64,000 nucleotides of DNA from Pseudonocardia cypriaca (GCF_006717045.1 NZ_VFPH01000003.1:434001-498000); one strand, 5' to 3'; counted from the first letter of the stretch, positions 24,011 through 32,853 are shown. Made by a program: numbers and translations. Notes: generated by a model from the sequence alone, not told the origin.

Positions 24011-25282
24011 ATGCACGATCCGCGGGTGCTTCTCGACCCAGCCACCGACGCCGTCCGCAAGCTGGCCCGGCGGGGCTTCTCGCTGGACGTCGCGTCCCTG
24101 GAGAAGCTGCTGGCCACCCGCAACTCCGCGATCCAGCGCGGCGACGAGGCGCGTGCCGAGTCGAAGCGGGTCGCCACCGCCGTCAAGGGCGCCGCTCCCG
24201 AGGAGCGCGCGGCGCTGGTCACCCGCGCCCGCGACCTCAAGGGCGTCGTCTCGGCGGCCGAGGAGGAGCACCGCGCCGCCGAGGCGGAGCTGCAGGACCT
24301 CCTGCTCGGCATCCCGAACCTGCCGGCCGACGAGCTGCCCGACGGCGCGAGCGACGAGGACGCCGAGCTGGTGCGCACGTGGGGCGAGCGGCCGGAGCTC
24401 GACTTCACCCCGCTCGACCACGTCGACCTCGGCGAGAAGCTGGGCATCCTCGACCTGCCCCGGGCCACCAAGCTCGCCGGGCCGAGGTTCGCCGTGCTGC
24501 GCGGCAAGGGGGCGGCCCTGGAGCGGGCGATCGCGCGCTACCTGCTCGACCTGCACACGCAGCGGCACGGCTACACCGAGTTCTCGGTACCCACGCTCGT
24601 CAACCGCGTCACTATGACGGGAACGGGCCAGCTGCCGAAGTTCGAGCAGGACCTGTTCAAGACGGGCGTGGGCGACCGCGAGCTGTACCTCATCCCGACC
24701 GCCGAGGTGCCGCTCACCAACCTGCACGCCAAGGAGACCCTGGAACTCGAGCAGCTCCCGCTCGCCTACACCGCCCACACGCCCTGCTTCCGCTCGGAAG
24801 CGGGCTCGTACGGCAAGGACACGCGGGGCCTCATCCGGCTGCACGAGTTCTCGAAGGTCGAGCTCGTGCGCATCGTCGACGCCGAGCGCTCGCGCGACGA
24901 GCTGGAGGTGCTGCTCGGGCACGCCGAGGCCGCGATGCAGGGCCTCGGGCTGGCCTACCGCGTGGTGAAGCTCGCTGCGGGCGACATCGGGTTCTCGGCC
25001 GAGTTCACCTACGACATCGAGGTGTGGCTGCCCGGGCAGGACGCCTACCGCGAGATCAGCTCGGTGTCGGACTTCGGCACGTTCCAGGCCCGCCGTGCCG
25101 GCATCCGCACGAAGGCCAAGGACGGCAGGCGCGGCTTCGCCGCCACCCTCAACGGCTCGGGGCTGCCGATCGGCCGCACCCTCGTCGCCGTGCTGGAGCA
25201 GGGCCAGCAGGCCGACGGCTCGGTCCGCCTGCCGGAGGCCCTGGTCCCGTACGCGGGCTTCGAGGTGCTCGAACCGGCCTGA
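24011..25282 (+). CDS. serS: seryl-tRNA synthetase
   Basis: A 423-residue class II tRNA synthetase of normal length. Residues 1-105 form the antiparallel coiled-coil arm (LARRGFSLDVASLEKLLATR... AAEEEHRAAEAELQDLLLG) that holds the long variable arm of tRNA-Ser. The catalytic core carries TGTGQLPKFEQDLF, LIPTAEVPLTNLH (the TAE motif), motif 2 CFRSEAGSYGKDTRGLIRLHEF and motif 3 LNGSGLPIGRTLVAVLEQ near the C-terminus. It charges tRNA-Ser and also initiates selenocysteine charging in other organisms. The ATG at 24011 matches the conserved start. Its stop is followed by the tandem CGCGAGTCGCG repeats. Confidence 0.97.
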   Translation: MHDPRVLLDPATDAVRKLARRGFSLDVASLEKLLATRNSAIQRGDEARAESKRVATAVKGAAPEERAALVTRARDLKGVVSAAEEEHRAAEAELQDLLLGIPNLPADELPDGASDEDAELVRTWGERPELDFTPLDHVDLGEKLGILDLPRATKLAGPRFAVLRGKGAALERAIARYLLDLHTQRHGYTEFSVPTLVNRVTMTGTGQLPKFEQDLFKTGVGDRELYLIPTAEVPLTNLHAKETLELEQLPLAYTAHTPCFRSEAGSYGKDTRGLIRLHEFSKVELVRIVDAERSRDELEVLLGHAEAAMQGLGLAYRVVKLAAGDIGFSAEFTYDIEVWLPGQDAYREISSVSDFGTFQARRAGIRTKAKDGRRGFAATLNGSGLPIGRTLVAVLEQGQQADGSVRLPEALVPYAGFEVLEPA

Positions 25283-25318
25283 CCGCCGGCCCGCACCGCG
25301 ACTCGCCCACACCCAGCC

Positions 25319-25428
25319 CGCGACTCGCGGAGGTCAGGGCACGCCCTTCCCCGCGAGTCGCGGTCTCAGTGCGCGCGAGTCGCGGTCTCAGTGCGCGCGA
25401 GTCGCGGTCTCAGTGCGCGCGAGTCGCG
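25319..25428. repeat. tandem 22-bp-period repeat, CGCGAGTCGCG core, after serS
   Basis: Four cores CGCGAGTCGCG begin at 25352, 25374, 25396 and 25418, exactly 22 bases apart, joined by GTCTCAGTGCG. A copy in the opposite orientation of the central base (CGCGACTCGCG) begins at 25319. The whole block lies between the serS stop and the stop of the convergent DJ-1 gene. A related block with the same period lies at 32799-32853 and a single core at 13029-13039. Confidence 0.85.
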
Positions 25429-25452
25429 ATCTCGCGCTAGCCCGGCCTCGGT

Positions 25453-26058
25453 TCAGGCCACCGGCTCGTCGGCCAGGTAGGGCGGGGCGGGTTCGTACTG
25501 GACGTACCGGCGCACCTGGCGCGCGTGGTCCCGGCCGTGGAGCCGGCCGACCAGCCACAACGCCATGTCGATGCCGGCGGACACGCCCTGGCTCGTGACG
25601 ACGTTCCCGTCCACCACGTAGCGGGCGTCGCGGACGACCGTGACGTCGCCGGCGGCTTCGAGCCGGTCCTCGTAGGAGAAGTGCGTGGCCACCCGGCGCC
25701 CGCGGGCGACGCCCGACGCGTGCAGGAGCGCGGCGCCGGTGCAGACGCTCGTGGCCCAGGCGGCCTCGGCGGCGACCTTGGCGATCCAGTCCTTCACGAC
25801 CGGGTTGTGCACCTGGACCTCCCGTGCGCCGTTGCCCCCGGGCACCAGCAGCACGTCCAGCGGCGGGTGGTCGTCGAGCCTGTGGTCGGGCAGCACCCGC
25901 ATGCCCTTGTTGCAGCGGACCGGGTCGGTGGTCTCGGCGATCAGCACGGCGGTGTCGGCGCCATCGCGCAGCATCGACGACGCGGTGAAGATCTCCCACG
26001 GGCCGACGAAGTCCAGCTCCTCGGCGCGGTCGAAGATCAGCAGTCCGTAGATGGTCAT
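25453..26058 (-). CDS. DJ-1/PfpI-family protein
   Basis: A 201-residue DJ-1/PfpI-fold protein. Key parts are YGLLIFDRAEELDFVGPWEIF, LDVLLVPGGNGAREV, ATSVCTGAALLHASG with the nucleophile-elbow cysteine, and VTSQGVSAGIDMALWLV. Related enzymes include isonitrile hydratase; many members are of unknown activity. Its ATG overlaps the TGA of the preceding GlxA-type regulator gene (ATGA), indicating an operon in which the regulator comes first. The two proteins are paralogous in their DJ-1 domains, so the pair probably arose by duplication, one copy keeping a DNA-binding tail. Confidence 0.9.
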   Translation of the reverse strand: MTIYGLLIFDRAEELDFVGPWEIFTASSMLRDGADTAVLIAETTDPVRCNKGMRVLPDHRLDDHPPLDVLLVPGGNGAREVQVHNPVVKDWIAKVAAEAAWATSVCTGAALLHASGVARGRRVATHFSYEDRLEAAGDVTVVRDARYVVDGNVVTSQGVSAGIDMALWLVGRLHGRDHARQVRRYVQYEPAPPYLADEPVA

Positions 26059-27023
26059 GCGTACTCCCTCATCGCTCGGAATCGTTCGCGGTAGTCGGAC
26101 GGTGCGACGCCGACGTGGCGGTGGAACGCCCGTCGCAGGGTCTCGGCCGTGCCGAACCCGAGGCGCCGTGCGATCGCGTCGACCGGCTCGTCGGCCTCGG
26201 CCAGCACGCGGCGCGCGGCCTCGATGCGCACCCGTTCCACGTACGTGGCGGGCGGCATGCCCAGCTCGGCGGTGAACCTGCGCTGCAGGTGGCGGGGGCT
26301 GAGCCCGGCGCGAGCGGCCAGGTCGGAGATGCCGTGCCGGGCCCCGGGATCGGCGTTGACCGCGGCCACTGCCGACCGGATGGGGTCGGTGGCGGGACGC
26401 GCCGCCCACAGCGGCACGCTGAACTGCGACTGGCTGCCCGGACGGCGAAGGAACATCACCAGCTCCTGGGCCACCGCGTGCGCCACGCCGCGCCCGTGAT
26501 CGCCCTCCACCAGCGCGAGAGCGAGGTCCATGCCCGCGGTGACGCCCGCGGAGGTCCAGATGCGGCCGTCCTGGATGAAGATCGGGTCGCAGTCGACGGT
26601 CACCTCGGGGTGCTGGCGGCGCAGCTGCTCCTCACGCTTCCAGTGGGTCGTGACCCGCCGCCCCCCGAGCGCCCCCGCCGCGGCCAGCAGGAACGCCCCG
26701 CTGCACACCGATGTCACGCGCCGCGCGCCGGCTGCAGCGGCGGCGACCCAGTCGACCAGCACCCGGTCGTCACAGGCCTGGTCGACCCCGAACCCGCCCG
26801 CGACGACCAGCGTGTCGATGCCGCCGGGCGCGAGGTCCGTCGCGGCGTGCTCGGCGTGGACGGGCAGCCCGCTGTGCGCCCGCACGGGGCCGGACGTGGG
26901 CGCCACGACCCGGCACTCGTAGCCGCCGCCGGTGAGCTCGCTCGCGTGGGTGAACACCTCGTGCGGGCCCACGAGGTCGAGCGGCTGGAACCCCTCGAAG
27001 ATCACGAAGACGATGCGGCGCAC
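26055..27023 (-). CDS. GlxA-family AraC-type regulator with DJ-1 domain
   Basis: A 322-residue regulator. Residues 1-190 are a DJ-1/PfpI-like sensor domain (VFVIFEGFQPLDLVGPHEVF, VVAGGFGVDQACDD, VTSVCSGAFLLAAAG with the elbow Cys, WTSAGVTAGMDLALALVEG). Residues 215-320 hold two AraC helix-turn-helix motifs: ISDLAARAGLSPRHLQRRF and AIARRLGFGTAETLRRAF, followed by the family ending VGVAPSDYRERF. It should bind DNA and control the overlapping DJ-1 gene or related catabolic genes. The start MRRIVFVIF fits the fold, so no extension is needed. Confidence 0.92.
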   Translation of the reverse strand: MRRIVFVIFEGFQPLDLVGPHEVFTHASELTGGGYECRVVAPTSGPVRAHSGLPVHAEHAATDLAPGGIDTLVVAGGFGVDQACDDRVLVDWVAAAAAGARRVTSVCSGAFLLAAAGALGGRRVTTHWKREEQLRRQHPEVTVDCDPIFIQDGRIWTSAGVTAGMDLALALVEGDHGRGVAHAVAQELVMFLRRPGSQSQFSVPLWAARPATDPIRSAVAAVNADPGARHGISDLAARAGLSPRHLQRRFTAELGMPPATYVERVRIEAARRVLAEADEPVDAIARRLGFGTAETLRRAFHRHVGVAPSDYRERFRAMREYA

Positions 27024-27093
27024 GTCATTCAGGCTGGCCAGTGCGGCCTATGGCGTCAACGACACGAACCCCACGGTTCGCGCCATCAGGTCG

Positions 27094-28260
27094 TCACAAC
27101 CCGCCGGTGTTGAGCAGCCGGTTCGGCGTGCCACCGGTCTCGCCACCGCGCACCACACCGGGCGTCGCGTGGTCGATGATCCACTTTTCGATCACGTTGC
27201 TGGGGGCGTCGCCGTAGGTCTGCTTGTACAGCGCGGCGACCCCCACGGCGTGCGGCGCGGCCATCGACGTGCCCGTGTAGGACGCGATGCCGCCGCCCGG
27301 CACCGGCGCGCGGATGCTCGTGCCGGGCGCGTAGAGGTCGACGCACGGCCCGGTGGACGAGCTGGTCGCGCGCTGGTCGTCGACCGTGGAGTTGGCGACG
27401 ACGAGCACGCCGGGGAACGCGCGCGGCGCCACCGTGCAGTCGTCGGCCCCCGAGTTGCCGGCCGACGAGGCCACGAACACCCCTCTGCCGACGAGCCCCG
27501 CCACCGCCGAGAGCAGCACCTCCGACGGGCCGTAGCTCCACGACATGACCGCCACCGCCGGCGCCTGGGCGTTGGTCGCGACGTAGTCGATGCCCGCGAG
27601 GAGCGACGAGAGGGTGCCCGCCCCGGTGCAGTCGAGCACCTTCACCGCCCGGAGCCGCGCCTTCTTCGCCACGCCGTAGTCCCGGGAGGCGGCGATGCCG
27701 GCGACGACGGTGCCGTGCCCGTCGCAGTCGCGGTCGTCCCTGTCCACCGTGTTCAGCAGCCACTCGGCCCGCCCCTCGAACTGGGGGTGGGTGACGTCCA
27801 CGCCGGTGTCCATCACGTAGACGTTGACGCCCTCGCCGGTCGCCTTCGCCGTGTAGCGGTGGTCGAGCGGCAGGTCGCGCTGGTCGATGCGGTCGAGGCC
27901 CCAGTTCGGCGGGTCGGGCTGCGCCTCCTCGCTCAGGTCCTGCCTGCGGTTGGGGTCGAGCGGGACGATCCGGCGGTCCTGCTCCACCCCCAGCACCCCG
28001 GCTCGCGCTCGCAACCGGTCGACCTGGGTGCGGGTCAACCGGGCCGCGAACCCGGCGACCGCCTGGCCGAACGTCACGGTGGGCTGCACGCCGAGGTCGG
28101 CGGCCGCAGCCGTCGCGTCGGCGGTGGTACGGGCGTGCACGACGTACGCCATCGCGTCACCGAGGTCGTCCCGGGCTTCCGCGATCCCGGGCCAGGTGAT
28201 CGCGACGACCAGCTGCAGCACGATCACCACGGGGGCGATGCGCACGAGGAACCGCGTCAC
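27094..28260 (-). CDS. secreted subtilisin-family serine protease
   Basis: A 388-residue S8 protease. Residues 3-27 (FLVRIAPVVIVLQLVVAITWPGIAEA) are a signal peptide with an A-x-A-like end. Residues ~33-105 are an I9-type propeptide (MAYVVHARTTADATAAAADLG, FAARLTRTQVDRLRA). The catalytic domain carries Asp in VYVMDTGVDVTHPQF (~150), His in DCDGHGTVVAGIAAS (~183), SSAGNSGADDC with the oxyanion Asn, and Ser in YTGTSMAAPHAVGVAALY (~333). The triad is complete, so it should be an active extracellular protease. I prefer GTG complement 28258-28260; a longer frame exists but adds residues unlike a signal peptide. Confidence 0.92.
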   Translation of the reverse strand: MTRFLVRIAPVVIVLQLVVAITWPGIAEARDDLGDAMAYVVHARTTADATAAAADLGVQPTVTFGQAVAGFAARLTRTQVDRLRARAGVLGVEQDRRIVPLDPNRRQDLSEEAQPDPPNWGLDRIDQRDLPLDHRYTAKATGEGVNVYVMDTGVDVTHPQFEGRAEWLLNTVDRDDRDCDGHGTVVAGIAASRDYGVAKKARLRAVKVLDCTGAGTLSSLLAGIDYVATNAQAPAVAVMSWSYGPSEVLLSAVAGLVGRGVFVASSAGNSGADDCTVAPRAFPGVLVVANSTVDDQRATSSSTGPCVDLYAPGTSIRAPVPGGGIASYTGTSMAAPHAVGVAALYKQTYGDAPSNVIEKWIIDHATPGVVRGGETGGTPNRLLNTGGL

Positions 28261-28419
28261 GGTCGGCGACGGTACGGATCTTGCACTTGTGGGAACAGAG
28301 ACACGATCGGTGCTGGTGTGACAGATGTGGTCAATGGGGTGACACAGCGTTCCGGCCACGTCGTTGCGGGGTACAGCGTCGGACGACTCGGAAAGCGAGC
28401 GCCTGCGGGCGGTCGACGG

Positions 28420-29523
28420 TCATGTCCCGACGGTCGCGCCTGCGGCGTGGATCGCCACCTCCGTGGCCTTCACCGCGAACCACAGCAGAGCCCCCGGCTC
28501 CGCGCCGAGCTCGGCTACTGCGGCCGGGGTGACGTCGGCCGCGAGGCCGTCCACCCACGCCGGTCCCCCTGGCGCGGCGGCGGCCCGCAGCCGGACGACG
28601 TCGCCGTGCGGTTCGATCGCCGCCACCCGCACGAGCAGCACGTTGCGCGGGCTGCCGTGCGGCCGCTCGGCGAACACCGCGACGGCCGACGGCGGGAACA
28701 CCGCGACCGCGGGCTCCCCGTCGACGAGGCCGCCGTCCCGGCCTGCGACGACGGTGCCGTCGGGCGTCCGCAGGCCGTCCGGGCAGGCGAGGCCGGGCAC
28801 GAGGTCGAGACCGGCGATGCGCGCGGTGAACGGGCTGCGGGGCCGGGCCAGCACCTCGCGGGTGGGACCGTGCTCCACGACCCGGCCGCCGGTGAGCACG
28901 ACGACCCGGTCGGACAGCACGAGCGCGTCGAGGGCCGAGTGCGTGACCAGCACGGCCGTCTGCCCGGCCGCGCGCACCACCCGCCGCAGCAGCGCGCGCA
29001 TCGCCGGTGTCGCGTCGACGTCCAGGGCGGCGAGGGGCTCGTCGAGCAGGAGCAGGTCCGGGCGGGGTGCGAGCGCGCGGGCCAGCGCCACCCGTTGCTG
29101 CTGCCCGCCCGACATCCGTGCGGGACGGCGGTCGGCGAGCTCCCCCGCGTCCACCGCGGTGAGCAGCTCCCGCGCCCGCTGCTCGGCCTCTCGGCGCGGG
29201 ACGCCCTGGGCCCGCGGCCCGAACGCGACGTTGCCGAGCGCGGTGAGGTGCGGGAACAGCAGCGCTTCCTGCGCGAGCAGGCCGACCCCCCGCCGGTGCG
29301 GCGGCACGTGCACGCCGGCGGCCGGGTCGGCCACGGTGGTCTCCCCAAGCCGGACGTGCCCCTCGTCCGGACGCAGCAGCCCGGCCAGCACGCCGAGCAG
29401 CGTTGACTTGCCCGCGCCGTTCGGGCCGAGCACCGCGAGGACCTCGCCGGAGGCGGCCTGCAGCGTCACGTCCAGGGTGAACGTGGAACGCCGGACGACG
29501 ACGTGCGCGTCGAGGGCGCTCAC
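28420..29523 (-). CDS. modC: molybdate ABC transporter ATP-binding protein
   Basis: A 367-residue ABC ATPase energising molybdate uptake. It carries Walker A VLGPNGAGKSTLLGVL, the Q-loop LLAQEALLFPHLTALGNVAFG, signature RMSGGQQQRVALARAL, Walker B LLLLDEPLAALDVD and H-loop AVLVTHSALDALVL. Residues 290-360 form a C-terminal TOBE-like domain (VLLVRVAAIEPHGDVVRLRAAA) that binds oxyanion in ModC relatives. It is last in a four-gene minus-strand operon, and its GTG overlaps the modB TGA as GTGA. It has the length and motifs of functional ModC. Confidence 0.93.
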   Translation of the reverse strand: MSALDAHVVVRRSTFTLDVTLQAASGEVLAVLGPNGAGKSTLLGVLAGLLRPDEGHVRLGETTVADPAAGVHVPPHRRGVGLLAQEALLFPHLTALGNVAFGPRAQGVPRREAEQRARELLTAVDAGELADRRPARMSGGQQQRVALARALAPRPDLLLLDEPLAALDVDATPAMRALLRRVVRAAGQTAVLVTHSALDALVLSDRVVVLTGGRVVEHGPTREVLARPRSPFTARIAGLDLVPGLACPDGLRTPDGTVVAGRDGGLVDGEPAVAVFPPSAVAVFAERPHGSPRNVLLVRVAAIEPHGDVVRLRAAAAPGGPAWVDGLAADVTPAAVAELGAEPGALLWFAVKATEVAIHAAGATVGT

Positions 29524-30344
29524 CTGAGCCCCTCGACGGTCCTGGGACGGGCGATCGTGATCACGGCGACCGCCACCACGACCAGCAGGAGCGAGAGCGC
29601 GACCGCCGCGTCCACGTCGCTCTCCCGCTCCAGGTAGACCAGCAGCGGGAGCGTGCGCGTGGTGCCCTGCAGGCTGCCGGCGAACGCGATCGTCGCGCCG
29701 AACTCGCCGAGGCACCGGGCGAACGCCAGTACGGCACCGGACGCCAGGCCCGGCAGCACCAGCGGCACCGTGACCCGCCGGAACGCGAGCCATGGCGCGG
29801 CACCGAGCGTGGCCGCCACCGCCTCGTAGCGGCGGCCCGCGGTCCGTAGCGCCCCCTCCAGGCTCACCACCAGGAACGGCAGGGCCACGAACGTCTGCGC
29901 CAGCACCACCGACGCCGTCGTGAACGGCACCGTGATCCCGAACGCGAGGTCGAGCCCGCGACCCACCAGGCCGGTGCGTCCGAGCAGGAAGAGCAGTGCG
30001 AGCCCACCGACCACGGGCGGTAGCACCAGCGGCAGCAGCACCGCCGACCGCAGCACCCGCAGGCCGCGCACGCGACCCCTGGCCAGCACCACGGCGAGCG
30101 GGCCGCCGAGCACGACGCACAGGGCGGTGGAGACCGCGGCCGTCAGCAACGAGAGGCGCAGCGCGTCGAGGGCCGACTCGCTGAGGAGCAGCTCGGGGAG
30201 CCGCGGCCAGTCCGCACGCAGCGCGAGCCCCGCGACCGGCAGCGCGATCAGCGCGAACGCCAGCGCGGCCGGCACCCAGAGCAGCCGGGGCAGTCCGACG
30301 CCCGTGTCGTGATCGTCGGACCGGCGGATCGCCGGCCGCGTCAC
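29520..30344 (-). CDS. modB: molybdate ABC transporter permease
   Basis: A 274-residue inner-membrane permease with about six helices. These include LPRLLWVPAALAFALIALPVAGLAL, AVLLPLVLPPVVGGLALLFLLG and ALPFLVVSLEGAL. The coupling EAA loop is AATLGAAPWLAFRRVTVPLVLPGLASGAVLAFARCLGEFG. The terminal helix is ALSLLLVVVAVAVITIA. This is the expected ModB layout, between the modA and modC genes, with GTGA overlaps on both sides. It imports molybdate (or tungstate) delivered by the ModA lipoprotein. Confidence 0.93.
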   Translation of the reverse strand: MTRPAIRRSDDHDTGVGLPRLLWVPAALAFALIALPVAGLALRADWPRLPELLLSESALDALRLSLLTAAVSTALCVVLGGPLAVVLARGRVRGLRVLRSAVLLPLVLPPVVGGLALLFLLGRTGLVGRGLDLAFGITVPFTTASVVLAQTFVALPFLVVSLEGALRTAGRRYEAVAATLGAAPWLAFRRVTVPLVLPGLASGAVLAFARCLGEFGATIAFAGSLQGTTRTLPLLVYLERESDVDAAVALSLLLVVVAVAVITIARPRTVEGLR

Positions 30345-31117
30345 GGGCCGCCGAATCCGGCCGACTCCAGCGCCGCCCGCCCGTCGGGCCCGGTCACGAG
30401 CTCCTCGAACGCGCGCGCGAGGTCCGCGTTGGGGGCCTCCGCGACCACCGCCATCGGGTAGGAGTTGACGGCCTGCGCCGACTCCGGGAACTCGATGCCC
30501 TGCACGTCGTCGCCCGCGGCGCGGACGTCGGTGGCGTAGACCAGGCCCGCGTCGGCGTTCCCGGTGGTCACCTTGCCGAGCGTCGACTTGACGTCCGGCT
30601 CCTCGCTGACGGGGCTGAGCGTCACGCCGGTGGCCTGCTCGATCTTCTCGGTGGCGGAGCCGCACGGCACCTGCGGGGCGCAGACGACGACCTTCAGATC
30701 GGGCCGGGCGAGGTCGGCGAACGACCTGATGCCGGCCGGGTTGCCGGGCGGCGTGACGATCTCCAGCACGTTGGTGGCGAACACGGTGGACCCACCGTCG
30801 ACGAGCCCGGCGTCGGACACGGTCTTCATCGTGGACGTGTTGGCCGCGGCGAACAGGTCGGCCGGGCCGCCGTTGACGATCTGCTGCGCCAGGTCCGAGG
30901 ACGCGCCGAAGTTGTACACCACGTCGACACCGGGGTGGGCCTGCTCGAACCGCGGCTCCAGTTGGCTGAACACCTCGGTGAGCGACGCGGCCGCGAACAC
31001 GGTGAGCTCGCGCTGCTCCGGTCCGGGCGGCGCGGACGCCCCCTCGCCGCCCGTCCCGCCCGCGCAGCCTGCGAGCAGCACCGCCAGTGCGACCGCTGCC
31101 GCCGTCCGGAGCTTCAC
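30341..31117 (-). CDS. modA: molybdate-binding lipoprotein
   Basis: A 258-residue substrate-binding lipoprotein. The signal AAAVALAVLLAGCAGG has an L-A-G-C lipobox. The mature domain has LTVFAAASLTEVFSQLEPRFE, VVYNFGASSDLAQQIVNGGPADLFAAAN and VFATNVLEIVTPPGNPAGI. Later come SATEKIEQATGV, NADAGLVYATDVRAAGDDVQ and SYPMAVVAEA. The Ser-containing A-A-A-S-L and G-A-S-S motifs are the oxyanion-binding loops of the ModA family. It should capture molybdate outside the membrane for ModBC. GTG complement 31115-31117 overlaps the stop of the regulator gene. Confidence 0.93.
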   Translation of the reverse strand: MKLRTAAAVALAVLLAGCAGGTGGEGASAPPGPEQRELTVFAAASLTEVFSQLEPRFEQAHPGVDVVYNFGASSDLAQQIVNGGPADLFAAANTSTMKTVSDAGLVDGGSTVFATNVLEIVTPPGNPAGIRSFADLARPDLKVVVCAPQVPCGSATEKIEQATGVTLSPVSEEPDVKSTLGKVTTGNADAGLVYATDVRAAGDDVQGIEFPESAQAVNSYPMAVVAEAPNADLARAFEELVTGPDGRAALESAGFGGP

Positions 31118-31518
31118 GAGGTCGCTCCCGGGGTCTCGACGACCACCGTCGTCGACTTGATCACGGCCACGGCGAGCGCGCCGGGCTCGAGGCCCATCTC
31201 GCGCACCGCCTCGCTGGACATGAGCGAGACGATCCGGTGCGGGCCGCACTGCATCTCCACCTGCGCCATCACCCGGTCGGTCACCACCGAGGTGACGAGG
31301 CCGACCAGCCGGTTGCGCGCCGAGCTCTGCACGTCGGACGGGTCCGGCGGCGCGGTCGCGTGCTCCCGGGCGAACGCGGCGAGCGCGGCGCCGTCGATGA
31401 CCTTGCGGTTCGACGCGTCGGCCTGCACGGGCAAGGTGCCCGCGTCGACCCAGCGTCGCACGGTGTCATCGCTGACTCCGAGCAACCGGGCGGCGTCGGC
31501 AATCCTGAACTGCGGCAC
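31114..31518 (-). CDS. molybdate-responsive HTH/TOBE regulator
   Basis: A 134-residue two-domain protein. Residues 1-65 are a MerR/excisionase-type helix-turn-helix (FRIADAARLLGVSDDTVRRWVDAGTLPV). Residues 68-134 are a TOBE/Mop domain (ARNRLVGLVTSVVTDRVMAQVEMQCGPHRIVSLMSSEAVREMGL, ALAVAVIKSTTVVVET) that binds molybdate in related proteins such as ModE and molbindins. Leading the mod operon and translated first, it probably senses molybdate and controls the operon; whether it represses or activates is not shown. The ATG start is clear. Divergent from the acyl-CoA dehydrogenase gene with a 68-base gap. Confidence 0.9.
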   Translation of the reverse strand: MPQFRIADAARLLGVSDDTVRRWVDAGTLPVQADASNRKVIDGAALAAFAREHATAPPDPSDVQSSARNRLVGLVTSVVTDRVMAQVEMQCGPHRIVSLMSSEAVREMGLEPGALAVAVIKSTTVVVETPGATS

Positions 31519-31586
31519 GATCAGAACAGTAGTTCCGCAGATGCGACTACGGCCAGTGCGGGGCCATCCTGTGGTTGGGTGCGGTC

Positions 31587-32792
31587 GTGGACTTCGAACC
31601 CAGCACCGCCGCTGCCGACCACACGAAGCGGATGCGCGCGTTCCTCGACGAGAAGGTCCTGCCGGCCGAGGCCGGGTACGAGTCCTTCCGGGCCGAGCGC
31701 CGGGGCACCCCGCAGGAGTGGGACCTGCCGCCCGTCGTCGAGGAGCTGAAGACCGAGGCGCGCGGCCGCGGGCTGTGGAACCTCTTCCTGCCGAGCATCT
31801 CGGGGCTGTCCAACCTCGACTACGCCCCGGTCGCGGAGGTATCGGGCTGGTCCCCGACGATCGCGCCGGAGGCCATCAACTGCCAGGCCCCCGACACCGG
31901 GAACATGGAGACGCTGCACCTGTTCGGCACGCCCGAGCAGAAGGAACAGTGGCTCGAGCCGCTGCTGGAGGGCGAGATCCGTTCGGCGTTCGCGATGACG
32001 GAGCCCGACGTCGCGTCCTCGGACGCGACGAACATCCAGACCCGCATCCGCCGCGACGGCGACGAGTACGTGATCACCGGACGCAAGTGGTGGATCTCCG
32101 GCTCCGCCGACCCGCGCTGCAAGATCTTCATCGTCATGGGCAAGACCGACCCCGAGGCGGCCAAGCACCGGCAGCAGTCGATGGTGCTCGTGCCGCGCGA
32201 CACCCCCGGTCTCGAGATCAAGCGGCACCTCCCGACGTTCGGCTACCAGGACCAGCACGGGCACTCCGAGCTGGAGTTCCACGACGTGCGCGTGCCGGCA
32301 TCCAACCTGCTCGGCGAGGAGGGCGGCGGCTTCGCGATCGCCCAGGCCCGGCTCGGCCCCGGCCGCATCCACCACTGCATGCGCCTGATCGGCATGGCCG
32401 AGCGCGCGATCGACCTCATGGTGCGCCGCGCCCGCTCCCGCACGGCGTTCGGCAGGCCGCTCGCCGACCAGGGCGTGGTGCGCGAGCAGATCGCCCACTC
32501 GCGGATCGAGGTCGAGCAGGCCCGGCTGCTCGTCCTCAAGACGGCGTGGCTCATCGACCGGTACGGCTCGAAGGGCGCGGCCACCGAGATCGCCGCGATC
32601 AAGGCCCTCTGCCCCCGCATGGCGTGCGGGGTGATCGACCGCGCCATGCAGGTGCACGGCGGCGCGGGCATGAGCGACGACGTGCCGCTGGCCTCCTTCT
32701 ACGTCTGGGCCCGCGCCCTGCGCTTCGCCGACGGGCCCGACGAGGTCCACCTGCGCACGGTCGCCCGCCAGGAGCTGGGCCGCCACGACTGA
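31587..32792 (+). CDS. acyl-CoA dehydrogenase
   Basis: A 401-residue flavoprotein dehydrogenase. Landmarks are AFAMTEPDVASSDATNIQT (FAD-binding A-M-T-E-P), YVITGRKWWISGSADPRCKI, GGFAIAQARLGPGRIHHCMRLIG, RTAFGRPLADQGVVREQIA and AMQVHGGAGMSDDVPLA near the C-terminus. This is the subgroup close to human ACAD10/11 domains and many actinobacterial FadE proteins. It should oxidise an acyl-CoA at C2-C3, with unknown chain preference. GTG 31587 is the preferred start; TTG 31575 is four codons upstream. Its stop is followed by repeats of the CGCGAGTCGCG family. Confidence 0.9.
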   Translation: MDFEPSTAAADHTKRMRAFLDEKVLPAEAGYESFRAERRGTPQEWDLPPVVEELKTEARGRGLWNLFLPSISGLSNLDYAPVAEVSGWSPTIAPEAINCQAPDTGNMETLHLFGTPEQKEQWLEPLLEGEIRSAFAMTEPDVASSDATNIQTRIRRDGDEYVITGRKWWISGSADPRCKIFIVMGKTDPEAAKHRQQSMVLVPRDTPGLEIKRHLPTFGYQDQHGHSELEFHDVRVPASNLLGEEGGGFAIAQARLGPGRIHHCMRLIGMAERAIDLMVRRARSRTAFGRPLADQGVVREQIAHSRIEVEQARLLVLKTAWLIDRYGSKGAATEIAAIKALCPRMACGVIDRAMQVHGGAGMSDDVPLASFYVWARALRFADGPDEVHLRTVARQELGRHD

Positions 32793-32798
32793 ACCCCC

Positions 32799-32853
32799 CG
32801 CGAGTCGCGGTCCCCGTGCGCGCGAGTCGCGGTCTGAGTGCAGGCGAGTTGCG
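32799..32853. repeat. tandem 22-bp-period repeat after the acyl-CoA dehydrogenase gene
   Basis: Cores CGCGAGTCGCG begin at 32799 and 32821, and a decayed copy (GGCGAGTTGCG) begins at 32843. The 22-base period is the same as in the serS block, and the linkers (GTCTGAGTGC) are similar. The remainder of the 220-base gap before moaA holds no gene and must contain the moaA promoter. Confidence 0.8.

Noticed and set aside
25319..25428. CRISPR array
   Set aside because: The units are only 22 bases with an 11-base core and near-constant linkers; there are no unique spacers and no cas genes.
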